Part shown: positions 8,635 to 17,836 of the stretch, in pieces
How positions within the stretch are numbered: position 1 is the stretch's first letter
Layout of the letters: every line of letters begins with the position of its first letter
Origin: Nitrosomicrobium frigidum (SeqCode)
GTDB taxonomy: Archaea; Thermoproteota; Nitrososphaeria; Nitrososphaerales; Nitrososphaeraceae
DNA: 45,252 bases
Direction of reading: 5' to 3'
NCBI GenBank assembly: GCA_023251115.1
Contig: JAHEZK010000007.1
Coordinates: 10,689-55,940 of the forward strand
The notes under the pieces: generated by a model
Database searches by the model: none
What the model was told of the DNA's origin: nothing
Seen by the model: the letters and a program-made list of their open reading frames with translations, nothing else
Position numbers and translations under genes: made by a program

Positions 8635-9249
8635 TTACGAAATAGCATATCTTTTCCTTGATTCTATATCCTCTATTCTTTGTAGAATTTTTTCCAATTC
8701 TTCTGAGTTAACATGTCTATACCCATTTAAGAAATATTCAAAAAATTCGGTGTATGAGTTATGGAAGGTACTCGTCAAAATCTCTTTAAATAATCTTATA
8801 TCCATCGCCTTGTCTTCTTTCCGAGTCGAATAAAATGAGAGTCCCATATCTATCATAGTGACTTTACTATTTACAATGAAATTTGATGGCGTCAGATCAC
8901 CATGTATCAAGTTATTCAAATGAAGAGTGGAGACGAACTTTCCGATTTCGAAACATATTGAGGACGTTAAAACACCGCTTGCCCTTTTTCCTGAAACAAA
9001 TTCCATAACTATCTCAGCTCGATAGGGATCTATGAAATAGATATAAGGTGTCCTTAATCCAAGTTCTTTGGCCATCGTAATCATCCTGGATTCACTAATG
9101 GTTCTCCTTCTTCTCAAGTCATCATCCAGCTTTCTCTGGCGGTATGATTTTGGTATTCTAATTTTTGAAATTGCCTTCTTATTATACCATTTAGTCAAGT
9201 AAATATTCGATTCGGCGCCTTTGAACAGTAGTTTGATGTAACGCTGCAA
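8635..9249 (-). CDS. bud32: KEOPS protein kinase/ATPase Bud32
   Basis: A small RIO/Bud32-type kinase of about 204 residues, the KEOPS subunit that activates Kae1 for t6A37 tRNA modification. The N-terminus has the family loop LFKGAESNIYLTKW with the lysine in KKAISK. Then come the catalytic loop LIHGDLTPSNFIV and the metal-binding MIDMGLSFYS (DMG in place of DFG). No ATG is available. TTG codons at 9249, 9264 and 9303 are all in frame; I use 9249, which places the KGAE loop close to the N-terminus as in homologues and avoids overlap with the divergent gene starting at 9264. Its partner kae1 lies 1.2 kb upstream on the same strand. Confidence 0.85.
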   Translation of the reverse strand: MQRYIKLLFKGAESNIYLTKWYNKKAISKIRIPKSYRQRKLDDDLRRRRTISESRMITMAKELGLRTPYIYFIDPYRAEIVMEFVSGKRASGVLTSSICFEIGKFVSTLHLNNLIHGDLTPSNFIVNSKVTMIDMGLSFYSTRKEDKAMDIRLFKEILTSTFHNSYTEFFEYFLNGYRHVNSEELEKILQRIEDIESRKRYAIS

Positions 9250-9263
9250 TGATAATATAACCA

Positions 9264-9620
9264 ATGTTTGGAAATAAAAATGTGGCACCACAACTCGATC
9301 CAAATCCCGGAGAAAAATTAATTCTTGAAGAAGATTGCTCGGAAGTAAAACTTGGTAGTGGGATTCTAAGTTTAACCAATCAGAGGATTATTTTTGAGAA
9401 AACAGAAGGAAATCTGACCACCCTAAATAAAAAAATAGGAAGCGCCTTATTGAATGAGACTTTAGATAAAGTAGGTAATGTCCATCCTGAAGGGTTCATA
9501 CTTACTAAGGTCGTTATAGAGATAGGCAGCTCAAAATACAAATTTAGTGTATTTAACAGTAAGAAGTGGGCTAAAGAAATAGACAATCAAAAAAGATTAT
9601 TCATGAAGGACCAAAATTAG
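9264..9620 (+). CDS. PH/GRAM-like domain protein
   Basis: A 118-residue soluble protein. GEKLILEEDCSEV...GSGILSLTNQRIIFEK has the GxLxLTNxRIiFe signature of GRAM or bacterial-PH-like domains, which form a seven-stranded barrel with a C-terminal helix, here SKKWAKEIDNQKRLF. The ligand and role are unknown. ATG at 9264 starts within the region opposite the Bud32 start, so the two genes share at most about 14 bp of spacer and must have closely interleaved or overlapping promoters. Confidence 0.65.
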   Translation: MFGNKNVAPQLDPNPGEKLILEEDCSEVKLGSGILSLTNQRIIFEKTEGNLTTLNKKIGSALLNETLDKVGNVHPEGFILTKVVIEIGSSKYKFSVFNSKKWAKEIDNQKRLFMKDQN

Positions 9621-9726
9621 TTTCTGTTACGATTTGCAATTGTACTAGATCTAAACAAAAGTGGTGTAGGATTCTATTTTATTTATTAAATAGATATCCT
9701 ATCCGATACTTGACCGTTCCAATGCT

Positions 9727-10329
9727 TTACCATTGGCTCATATTCATGTGCATATCCATATTTGTCTTGTTACCCATATGAGATTTCATTTTCATAATGT
9801 CCGCTTTGGGAGGGATGATACCATATATTGGTGTATCACCAAAGTGGTTATTAGTCTTAGTTGCGTCTAGTGATATGTCGATTACATGATTGTTCATTAC
9901 TTTTATTTCAACTGGTACTTGTTCAACGGGTCCATCTTTCATTGTCACAGTGACTGTTCCTTTATAAGAAGTAACGTTGCCTTGATTGCTAATATCATTA
10001 AGTGAAAAATTCGAGATAACATGTTTATGCATCGCCGATCCGTCCAACATGGCCATATATATCCATGAATCAAATTTTGCTGCGTTTGTCTGGTTGAAAC
10101 TATCCTTTGTTTTATTTACAATATTTGTTAACCAGTGGCCAGAAAGAACCCATGCAGGCTTCCCTTCTTCATTATTTTGAATGCTTGAAATAGCACCAAA
10201 TACCATTTCCTTGTGATCTTTCCCTTTCGGAAATGCTTCGCCAGTATTTGTAGACGTGGCTACTGCTGCAACTAATGCTGCCATTACAAGTCCCAATCCC
10301 GCAAATAATAATACAGATTTTTGAATCAA
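9727..10329 (-). CDS. Exported protein with Met/His-rich tail
   Basis: A 200-residue secreted or membrane-anchored protein. The first 25 residues form a signal or anchor (KSVLLFAGLGLVMAALVAAVATS). The body contains WVLSGHWLTNIVNKTKDSFNQT and a beta-rich region (GTVTVTMKDGPVEQVPVEIKVMNNHVIDISLD). The C-terminus is rich in Met and His (HMGNKTNMDMHMNMSQW), a composition seen in copper-binding proteins; metal binding is inference. Similar proteins occur in ammonia-oxidising archaea as uncharacterised exported proteins. It lies between PH-like and kae1 genes. Confidence 0.6.
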   Translation of the reverse strand: MIQKSVLLFAGLGLVMAALVAAVATSTNTGEAFPKGKDHKEMVFGAISSIQNNEEGKPAWVLSGHWLTNIVNKTKDSFNQTNAAKFDSWIYMAMLDGSAMHKHVISNFSLNDISNQGNVTSYKGTVTVTMKDGPVEQVPVEIKVMNNHVIDISLDATKTNNHFGDTPIYGIIPPKADIMKMKSHMGNKTNMDMHMNMSQW

Positions 10330-10456
10330 CTATTTATTCACCATACAGTAAATATACCAATAAATTATTAAAAGCTACCGGAAAAAACTAGTCGAGTAAT
10401 GAAATTTGTGACAATTTGAACCATGCTAATGCTTCTTGTCTCTGATAGTTTGAAAT

Positions 10457-11473
10457 TTATTCTCTCCACAATACATCCACAGTATCAATTCGCCATGATT
10501 GGTTAACAAAGGATTCAGATATATCTATAAAATTTTTTGTTTTCAAATAAGATAATATCCCAGTCCAGGCAATTTGTACTCCGTTATCTCCTGCAAATGA
10601 AATCGGACAGGGATTGAATTTTGCCTTGTGTCTACGACATGCAAGGTTAAGCATACGGGAAAGATCTTTGTTCGCAGATACACCTCCAACAACCAGTAGT
10701 TCTCTTTTTTCAGTAGCGGAGAGAGCTCTCTCAACTGCCTCTGTAATAATTGCAAAGGCAGTCTCTTGAATCGAATAACATATGTCTTCATTTGTGTATT
10801 TACCAGTTGAAATTAATCTCTTTGCAGCAGATAGTATTCCCGAAAAAGTAATGTCATTCCCTTTGATTGAATATGGTAACGAGACATAATTTTTGGATGA
10901 TTTATTTGCCAATCTTTCTATTTCTGATCCACATGGCGAAGCCAATCCAAGGTGACGTCCAAATTGATCTAGAAGTTGACCTAAAGTAATATCTAATGTT
11001 TCTCCTATTACTCGCCATCTTTTGTGATTAAATACCAGTATCATAGTATGCCCACCAGAAACCAATAGTACTAGAGAATCCTTACCTCCAGTAAGACTCA
11101 TTCCAAGTTCAATATGCCCTAGTGCGTGGTTGACGGGGACCAATTTAATATCATAAAATGAAGATATGGAACGAGCAATGACAGCTCCAATCCTCAGGCA
11201 GGGACCAAGTCCAGGACCAGCAGAGTAAGCTACAACATCTAAATCCTTGTACTTTATTTTAGAAGATTCTAAAGATTGTTTAAGAACCTCTATTGCTACT
11301 GATGAATGATGGCGAGCTGCTTCCCTTGGATGGATTCCCGATCCATCGGGGGCTTTGAAAATATTTCTAACGTCTGAAAGAATATTAGGCGATTTATCAG
11401 TATCAGAATCTGAATACTTGACTACAGAACAAGCAAAAGTATGTGCTGTACTTTCAATTCCTAGACATAACAT
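10457..11473 (-). CDS. kae1: KEOPS tRNA N6-threonylcarbamoyltransferase Kae1
   Basis: The catalytic subunit of KEOPS transfers threonylcarbamoyl from TC-AMP to A37 of ANN-decoding tRNAs. The protein has the ASKHA fold: GIESTAHTFA at the start, the iron/zinc ligands of HALGHIE (the family HxxxH), LVSGGHTMI for nucleotide phosphate, and VVGGVSANKDLSRML near the C-terminus with FAGDNGVQIAW. About 338 residues, normal for Kae1 without fused Bud32. I start at ATG 11473; an alternative GTG at 11482 would overlap the TGA of ychF. The stop of ychF and this start are 5 bp apart, so the two are co-transcribed. Confidence 0.95.
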   Translation of the reverse strand: MLCLGIESTAHTFACSVVKYSDSDTDKSPNILSDVRNIFKAPDGSGIHPREAARHHSSVAIEVLKQSLESSKIKYKDLDVVAYSAGPGLGPCLRIGAVIARSISSFYDIKLVPVNHALGHIELGMSLTGGKDSLVLLVSGGHTMILVFNHKRWRVIGETLDITLGQLLDQFGRHLGLASPCGSEIERLANKSSKNYVSLPYSIKGNDITFSGILSAAKRLISTGKYTNEDICYSIQETAFAIITEAVERALSATEKRELLVVGGVSANKDLSRMLNLACRRHKAKFNPCPISFAGDNGVQIAWTGILSYLKTKNFIDISESFVNQSWRIDTVDVLWRE

Positions 11474-11478
11474 AGTTA

Positions 11479-12678
11479 TCACTTTCTACTCGTCGTAGAT
11501 ACAATTTTAATCACGTCATTATTTTTTAATTTGTGGTCTGCACCCAATCTTCTCTTTGTTCTAACATCAATACCAAAAAGAAAACCTTTTCCCAATTCCT
11601 GATGTATTGCAATTGCCAGGTCCTTTGCAGTTGATCCTTCATTTAGTAAATAAGCTTCTGGAAGAATGTTCCCCTTTTTATCCGTTAATTTTGATTCATC
11701 TTCAACTGGATATACTACTATTTTCTTCAATAGATTAAAACAAGTGATATTTATTATCTCTTGAACACCTGTTGTACCGTGTTTTTTAATGAATTCTGAA
11801 ACAATTTGGAGCGCATCCTTCTGTTTTTCGCTTAATTGCATACTTTCTTTAATTTCAAATGAATTATCTCCTGGAAGGTAATGAACAAATCCATTCTTTG
11901 CTGCTTTTCGTAACAACATTTCTAATTCTGACGTACAGGGTATTACGTGAGGGTACTTTCCTACAATTTGTTGCAGGAGATTATGGGAAGTTGAAATGTC
12001 AGCTTTATTTGCTGCAATGACTACAGGCTTTACTATTATTCTTGTATTATGACAAAAATCTAACGTTTCTTGTTCTGTCCAATCTTTAATTTTCTTATTA
12101 TGTAAATTCAAGTTGTTCAGGACTCTATCTATAGCTGATTCAGTTACTCCGAGTCCTGACAATCTCTTTCTTAAAATCTGAGTAGTACTTAGGCCCGATG
12201 AATCAAGCTCCCTTATTTTGTCCCAATCCCTTTTAATAATCGATACGAGCCAAAGATCAAATTCTTCTTCAACAAATTTAATATCCTCCACTGGATCGCC
12301 TGTACCTGTTGCTATTGGCCTTCCTTCTGAATCAGTAGAACCAGAGAGGTCTATAATATGAATAAGGGCGTCTGCTTGTCTTGCATCGTCTAAGAATTTG
12401 TTTCCCAGCCCTTTGCCCTCATGAGCACCAGGGACTAAACCGGCTACATCTACTACTTCAATTGGAATAAATCTTACTCCGTCTATACAAATAGAATGAA
12501 CTGGATTATCTTTGACTCCAAATTCCGTACATACACATTTTACTCTAGCGTGACAAATTCCTAGATTAGGCTTGACAGTCGTAAACGGATAATTTGCGAT
12601 GTTCACGACGTTATCTGTTGATGCAGAAAAAAAGGTAGACTTACCAACGTTTGCCTTACCAATTAAGCCTATGAGCAA
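11479..12678 (-). CDS. ychF: YchF/OLA1-type GTP-binding ATPase with TGS domain
   Basis: A 399-residue TRAFAC-class P-loop protein of the YchF/Obg-like group, which binds ribosomes and is implicated in translation stress; members often prefer ATP. The Walker A motif is GKANVGKST (7-15), and VVDVAGLVPGAHEGKGLGNKFL is the G3 region. NKAD (near 223) replaces the classic NKxD position. A helical insert follows, and the C-terminal TGS domain starts near 310 (VVYPVEDESK...). Hydrophobic LIGLIG at the P-loop fits the family. First gene of the ychF-kae1 pair. Confidence 0.93.
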   Translation of the reverse strand: MLIGLIGKANVGKSTFFSASTDNVVNIANYPFTTVKPNLGICHARVKCVCTEFGVKDNPVHSICIDGVRFIPIEVVDVAGLVPGAHEGKGLGNKFLDDARQADALIHIIDLSGSTDSEGRPIATGTGDPVEDIKFVEEEFDLWLVSIIKRDWDKIRELDSSGLSTTQILRKRLSGLGVTESAIDRVLNNLNLHNKKIKDWTEQETLDFCHNTRIIVKPVVIAANKADISTSHNLLQQIVGKYPHVIPCTSELEMLLRKAAKNGFVHYLPGDNSFEIKESMQLSEKQKDALQIVSEFIKKHGTTGVQEIINITCFNLLKKIVVYPVEDESKLTDKKGNILPEAYLLNEGSTAKDLAIAIHQELGKGFLFGIDVRTKRRLGADHKLKNNDVIKIVSTTSRK

Positions 12679-13093
12679 TTGATATGATTGTCATAATTCA
12701 TAATTTAAAGTGTTCATTATCAACTTTTTGTTAAATTACTGTAATATTATAATCTCATTTTTAGTTATCTGTGCTCTCTGCCTTGACACTTTTTTCTATA
12801 GGTCACTCATTGTAGCGTACGTATGAAATCCATTGCGTGTCAGGATAAGTGAAGTTTCAAATGCAATTGTACTAAAGCTACATGTACCGATGTCAATTTT
12901 TCACTCAGGCAACTATTGTTCGTCCATGAACTAACATTAGTAGTACATCCAGGACATGACATTTGGCAAGACGATGATACTCCTTAGAGTTCATTTTTAT
13001 TTATTATGACAACAAATTAAGAAACTTAAAGTAAAGAAGATGCACTTTGCATTCAATAGAAGAGCGTAATGTTACTACCTAGTTTATATTTTT
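12679..13093. other. Intergenic; one doubtful miniature ORF
   Basis: No recognised gene. The only readable item is a minus-strand 40-codon ATG frame at 12962-12840 (MSCPGCTTNVSSW...) with a CPGC pair and a third Cys. Its second half is low in coding character, so I do not call it. The divergent promoters of ychF and the small membrane protein must lie here. Confidence 0.4.
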
Positions 13094-13321
13094 TTGATCC
13101 ATCGAGCCGAGTGGAGCAAATATCCAGTATCAAGAGCTTGTCTTGCCTTAGTGTTAGCCGTAGCGGCAGTTGTACTTTTATACTCTTTCAACCAGTATAT
13201 TGTCATTGAATGTCCAAGCAATGCAGCTCAGGAACCAAATGGAAAATTAGAATCATTTCAGTATGAATTAGATCCCTTGAAACCTGATGAAGTGGAGCTC
13301 AATGTTTATGATTCATTTTAA
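13094..13321 (+). CDS. Small single-span membrane protein
   Basis: A 75-residue frame from TTG 13094, with no ATG available. A basic head (IHRAEWSKYPVSR) precedes one hydrophobic helix (about residues 15-36, LALVLAVAAVVLLYSF), followed by an acidic tail (ELDPLKPDEVELNVYDSF). The charge pattern fits an N-in anchor with an external or luminal tail. No family recognised. It is convergent with the MFS gene. Confidence 0.5.
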   Translation: MIHRAEWSKYPVSRACLALVLAVAAVVLLYSFNQYIVIECPSNAAQEPNGKLESFQYELDPLKPDEVELNVYDSF

Positions 13322-13390
13322 CTGAATTCGCTAGAACATCGGCGTGTTTATCCGTTATGTTAATCTTCTCTACAAATTTATCGTATGTTA

Positions 13391-14683
13391 CTAATCAGAA
13401 CCCTTAATTTTCAATAACCGGAAAGACATAACGAAAACTACGAATATTACTCCAGCACTAATCAGAAAAGTGATTGGTCCAATTAGTATGTACAAAAATC
13501 CTCCCAGAATTAGTCCGACAATACTTGCCAGTCCTCCAAAGCTGCCTGCAATACCCTGCACGGATCCTTGAAGAACTGAGCCTGCGCGCTTTGATAAAAT
13601 AGACATAAAGGAGGGCCACATAAGTCCGTTACCAATTGCAAATAAGATGACAGCCGCATATACCCAGTAGCTGTTGCTAACTATTAGTAAAATAAAGTTC
13701 GTGCCCAAAATCATGCTTCCGATTATAACTAGCTTCTCTTCGGAAAATTTTCTTAATGCTCTACTTAAGACGGGACCCTGGATGAAGACCATTATTCCAC
13801 TTAATATAGCATAAAATATACCCAGCTGCGTTATTGACCACTTTAAATCACTAACTGCATGAGAAGGAAATGAAGCATAGAATATGTTGAAACCAAGGAA
13901 TATTAAAAAATATAGTACAAGCAGATAGAAAATATGTTTTAACTTGAATACGTCTTGAAATTTGAGTTTTGGTTTTTCTACTTTATAACAGGGCTTGCAT
14001 TCTTGTGCGAATACTTTCCTTATGCTCCCTTCTTCTGAAATAAGAATTTCAGTTGATAAACGCTTAGATTCTTTTAGTCTAAATCCAATCACAATTAGTG
14101 TAAACATGGAAAAAAGTAACGCTGCCAAAATTGGTAATAGTGAACCGAGCATAGTACCCCCCAAGATTCCTGCGATTGCAGGGCCCAATATGAAACCCAA
14201 ATTAGCCGACATGGCCATCTTTCCAAAGTTACCACTGCGGCTTTTTTCAGACGATATATCCGCAAGATAGGCGTTGGCTACAGAAATATTACCTCCAGTA
14301 ATTCCATCTATGGCTCGAGCTAGGAATAACACAAGTATTGGAAGACTCATAGTAAGAGTTCCGAAAAGAAGAGTATCGAGGCTGAATCTTTGATCAGGCA
14401 GAAGTAGCGCAATAAAAAATAATATCCAACCAACTAGAGTTCCAGCATTACTTAACAGAAGAACTTTTTTCCGGCCATATACATCAGACCATTTTCCGAG
14501 AAGGGGAGCGCCAATAAGTTGGAAAGCAGAATATGTTGCTCCCAATACACCATAAACTATAGCATTTCCTCCAAAATCCCTCACTAAAAATACAAGGAAA
14601 GGCAGAACGATACTAAATCCAAGTGTACCTATAAAATTAACTAGCAAGATGGGATAAAGTTGAATCGCTTCTTTTCCAGTCAT
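13391..14683 (-). CDS. MFS transporter, drug-exporter type
   Basis: A 430-residue, 12-helix major facilitator. The loop between helices 2 and 3 has motif A as GKWSDVYGRKK (63-73), and helix 4-5 carries ARAIDGITGGNISVANAYLADI, matching DHA1/TetA-like proton antiporters. The half with SFPSHAVSDLKWSITQLG starts the second six-helix bundle after a long cytoplasmic loop (about 210-250, containing CKPCYK). The substrate is unknown. Stop at 13391, ATG at 14683. It is adjacent to, and same strand as, the VOC dioxygenase about 75 bp upstream. Confidence 0.85.
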   Translation of the reverse strand: MTGKEAIQLYPILLVNFIGTLGFSIVLPFLVFLVRDFGGNAIVYGVLGATYSAFQLIGAPLLGKWSDVYGRKKVLLLSNAGTLVGWILFFIALLLPDQRFSLDTLLFGTLTMSLPILVLFLARAIDGITGGNISVANAYLADISSEKSRSGNFGKMAMSANLGFILGPAIAGILGGTMLGSLLPILAALLFSMFTLIVIGFRLKESKRLSTEILISEEGSIRKVFAQECKPCYKVEKPKLKFQDVFKLKHIFYLLVLYFLIFLGFNIFYASFPSHAVSDLKWSITQLGIFYAILSGIMVFIQGPVLSRALRKFSEEKLVIIGSMILGTNFILLIVSNSYWVYAAVILFAIGNGLMWPSFMSILSKRAGSVLQGSVQGIAGSFGGLASIVGLILGGFLYILIGPITFLISAGVIFVVFVMSFRLLKIKGSD

Positions 14684-14758
14684 TTTCTGAACATCCTAAT
14701 GAAACCTAAAAAATCCACAATATTAGATCTTCTTTGATTAATCTCATTGTTTTTTATT

Positions 14759-15670
14759 CTATGAATTATTACATAAAAATTGTATTTGTATGCCATCAGA
14801 ATCATAAGCATAAAATGATGAGGCAAACTGTGTATCACTTTCGACTAATTGTTCATCAATGTCGATATTAAACTCTGAAAAATGATCCTTGAGCAATCTT
14901 AAATCACTATGGTCATTCAAATTTATTGCAAAATGATCTAATCCTATTTCATTATTGCGTGCAGAAGTAATGTTCTCTCCGAGCCATGTGTTGGTGGCAA
15001 CATGGTGATGATACCTATTTGACGCGAAGAAATATGCCCCAGGGTAGGTAGCAGTATGATTTAGACCTAAAATTTCATTATAGAATGTTTTTGCTTTACC
15101 AAGATCAGAAACATGTAAATGAACATGACCTATTGACGTTGTTTGAGGAAGATGATTCCATTCTACGTCAACTGCAATTGATTCTTTCAATAGATTTTGT
15201 GTGTCTAAAGGCTCAGTAACAATTTGTACCCTTCCATCAGCCCATTTCCATTTCAAAGGTGATCTGTCTGTATAAACTTCAATTCCGTTTAAATCTGGAT
15301 CATGTATGTAAATAGATTCTGATACACCATGATCGGCCATACCTTCATAGTATTCAGGATCAAGCTTTTCTCGTATATGCCTGAGAAAAAGCGATAGAAA
15401 CTTTCTTCCTGGTAACAATATTGCAAAATGATACATTCCTGCTTTGTGTCTATTTCGAGTAATGGAAAGGGTCGTGTTGTCAGATTCTGATAATGCAACC
15501 AAAAATGCCCCCGAATTACTATCGTCTAATGATGGAGATAACAATGCTGCTTTGTGATCTTTTCTTGCTATATTAAATCCGAGAATCGATCTATAAAACT
15601 GAAGCGACTTTTCTAAATTAGATACATTAAGGTGGACATGATCTATTTTTAATTTGGGAGGATTAAACAA
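14759..15670 (-). CDS. Two-domain VOC (catechol 2,3-dioxygenase-like) protein
   Basis: A 303-residue vicinal-oxygen-chelate protein with two beta-alpha-beta-beta-beta modules per half. The two halves start alike: HVHLNVSNLEKSLQFYRSIL (about 10-29) and HVHLHVSDLGKAKTFYNEIL. Metal ligands are likely His in HVHLHV, His in LDHFAINLND, and a C-terminal Glu or Gln around IQIQFL. The usual third-ligand Glu is not obvious in that last strand, so activity is uncertain. CatE/extradiol dioxygenase or glyoxalase-like hydrolysis are both possible. It may be co-transcribed with the MFS exporter. Confidence 0.8.
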   Translation of the reverse strand: MFNPPKLKIDHVHLNVSNLEKSLQFYRSILGFNIARKDHKAALLSPSLDDSNSGAFLVALSESDNTTLSITRNRHKAGMYHFAILLPGRKFLSLFLRHIREKLDPEYYEGMADHGVSESIYIHDPDLNGIEVYTDRSPLKWKWADGRVQIVTEPLDTQNLLKESIAVDVEWNHLPQTTSIGHVHLHVSDLGKAKTFYNEILGLNHTATYPGAYFFASNRYHHHVATNTWLGENITSARNNEIGLDHFAINLNDHSDLRLLKDHFSEFNIDIDEQLVESDTQFASSFYAYDSDGIQIQFLCNNS

Positions 15671-16450
15671 TACTCTTTATACAATTAAGTCTTATTTAAG
15701 CGATTTACAAACATACGATAATAAAATCTATTTGGATACTCGCGGTAGTATCATATGAAAGTGAGAATAAAAAGTTATTTAGCACAACTCTTTCAATACT
15801 CATATTTTCTCGATCCCCTTTTTTATAAAAAGCTGTACACAGCTGTATCATCCTCCGAATAGGTCGTCGAGCTTTCGGAAAATATTGATGAATAGTTCGG
15901 AATTAGTTTTTTCACGTGATACTAAATATGTAAAAATCGAGCTAGATTAATGGTCCCTCATTAGGACTAGCAATTAACAATAACAATGAATTAAAAGTTT
16001 TAAAATTACTCCTCTCGAGTACGATTCATTTACTATGCTTTTTTATTGTTCCACTAAATTGCTTTGCCAATTTTCTTGCCTTAAATATTTCCCAAATAAA
16101 CAATGCATATAGTAAATACTGTTGTTTTTGTTAGTCTATTATTTGAATTATAATGACGCTTGTTTGATTTTATTATTAGTTTTCACAACTATACCAAAAT
16201 TATTATCTAATTTAAATACTGAATTGTTTTTTTGAGTGCCATCCTTTTATAAGACAAGGATTCCATGCCATTCTTTCTCGCAAGCCGCTCTACAGTTCCA
16301 GACCCAGCTCCTGTGGTATTAATTGCAGTTGGTTTTACCATTTTAACAATCTTTCACACTGCTTTTCTTCCTCTAAATTGTTCCGCGTCATCAAAAACTG
16401 GATCGGTCCAAACAAAATATTTAATTTCTCTACAGATCTAGTATTGATCA
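15671..16450. other. Long AT-rich intergenic with short ORF remnants
   Basis: Nothing intact. On the minus strand two neighbouring frames look protein-like: 16429-16361 (REIKYFVWTDPVFDDAEQFR) ends at a TGA. The same frame then runs through an ATG at 16341 to TAG at 16207 (44 residues, VKPTAINTTGAGSGTVERLA). They could be one gene with a nonsense codon; the family is not recognised. A small palindrome AGCTGTACACAGCT lies at 15831-15844. The rest, to about 15720, reads as promoter-like A/T runs. Confidence 0.4.
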
Positions 16451-17836
16451 TTGGCCGGCATCTTTGCAATTACAAATTATTCAGCAGATAGAGAAACCCT
16501 AGTTTCATATTTCATTAATTCATTGCAGATGCTTCAACATAGAGGAAAAGCTTACTGGAAGATAATTATAGATAATTTGGTTTCTAGTGGTATTGGCCCA
16601 TTCCATGCAGATAGTTCAATTTTAAAAGGCGTTAATGATAATAGTAACCTTAGATATACGATCGGATTAGGCTATTTATCCAAAAGAACTCCTAGATTTA
16701 GAAGCATGAATAAGATTGGTGTAGTACTTGACGGATTCTTTGTTGACATTGAAAAATTGCATCTGCATCCACTTGTGGGCGATGCGGCTAATGCCGATTC
16801 ACTTTACAAGATTTATAGTATTTTTAAAAAATTATTGATAGATCAGGGGAATGCTGAAAAGGCTTGTGAATTTTTGGACAGACATTTGAGGGGCAATCTA
16901 AGTATGATGTATGATGGAAAGATCTATTCATATAGAGATTCTACTGGCTTTAAACCACTTGTAAGTGGTACGGACAAGAACAATTCAGTCTCCATAATAG
17001 CTTCAGAAAATTCGCTCCGTATCCCTTTTCCAAACATGAATTTTGAAGATGTAAGACCAGGACAATTAATCAAGATGGATGTTGAAAATGGTCAACAAAA
17101 GATACTATCCCTTCCCACTACGAGGACAATGATAGATCCCTTTGAATTCATCCGAGAGTCTCATGTTACTGCTACTATTAATGGAAAAGGAATTTATGAA
17201 ATCAGAAAGAGGATTGGAAAAGTGCAGGCAGATTTTCTTTCTACTCACTCTAACATAGATATTGATGCAGCATATGCAGAACCCGATTATCCTAGACCAA
17301 TGACTCTTGGCTTTAGTGCAGAATACAGGAATCATATTCCAAAATTTGACTTAGGTGAGGCTATAATAAATGACAGGTACGATGATTCCGATAGAATGAT
17401 AGATTTTTCTGAGAATATTAGCAAGAATAAGATGATAACTTCCGGAAAATCATTAAAATATATTCTCAAACACAAAATTAGCCAAAAAAACATTGGTCTA
17501 ATTCAAGGAACAATTCAAACTGGAATCACTGCCAAGGAAACTATCTATTATCTAAGAAAGGTAGGTGTCAAATCAGTTTCTATTATCGTCAGCTATGTCC
17601 CAACCGTCGACGGACGACAAGTTGGTCTCTATACCCACAACAGAGAATTGATTGCTCATAAATATATTGGACAAGTGCCCTCACTCGAGGAACTAAATAC
17701 CAGGATTTCTAAAGAGTTGGGCGCAAATAAGGTATTTTATAATTCTCCTTCTATTCTCTCCAAGGGAATCGGGATTTCAGAATATAATTTATGGTTTCCA
17801 GAATGGGTAAGATTTTTAGAATATGAAAAGAAATGA
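16451..17836 (+). CDS. PurF-fold amidotransferase-like protein lacking both active sites
   Basis: A 461-residue protein with the layout of glutamine PRPP amidotransferase. The N-terminal Ntn glutaminase half has LQHRG (28-32), YRDSTGFKPLVSGTD (161-175) and ASENS. It is followed by FEFIRESHVTATINGKGIYEIRKRIG and a C-terminal phosphoribosyltransferase half (EPDYPRPMTLGF ... INDRY). The catalytic Cys that must follow the initiator Met is Ala: the start is TTG GCC (MAGIF), and a TGA at 16445 rules out an earlier start. The PRPP loop, normally VDDSIVRGTT, reads LIQGTIQTGIT (350-360) and lacks both acids. It is therefore probably a non-catalytic or repurposed paralogue. Its stop overlaps the next ATG (ATGA). 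Confidence 0.8.
   Translation: MAGIFAITNYSADRETLVSYFINSLQMLQHRGKAYWKIIIDNLVSSGIGPFHADSSILKGVNDNSNLRYTIGLGYLSKRTPRFRSMNKIGVVLDGFFVDIEKLHLHPLVGDAANADSLYKIYSIFKKLLIDQGNAEKACEFLDRHLRGNLSMMYDGKIYSYRDSTGFKPLVSGTDKNNSVSIIASENSLRIPFPNMNFEDVRPGQLIKMDVENGQQKILSLPTTRTMIDPFEFIRESHVTATINGKGIYEIRKRIGKVQADFLSTHSNIDIDAAYAEPDYPRPMTLGFSAEYRNHIPKFDLGEAIINDRYDDSDRMIDFSENISKNKMITSGKSLKYILKHKISQKNIGLIQGTIQTGITAKETIYYLRKVGVKSVSIIVSYVPTVDGRQVGLYTHNRELIAHKYIGQVPSLEELNTRISKELGANKVFYNSPSILSKGIGISEYNLWFPEWVRFLEYEKK

Noticed and set aside
12840-12962. 40-residue CPGC-containing minus-strand frame
   Set aside because: Second half looks random and no start signal is visible; chance is likely.
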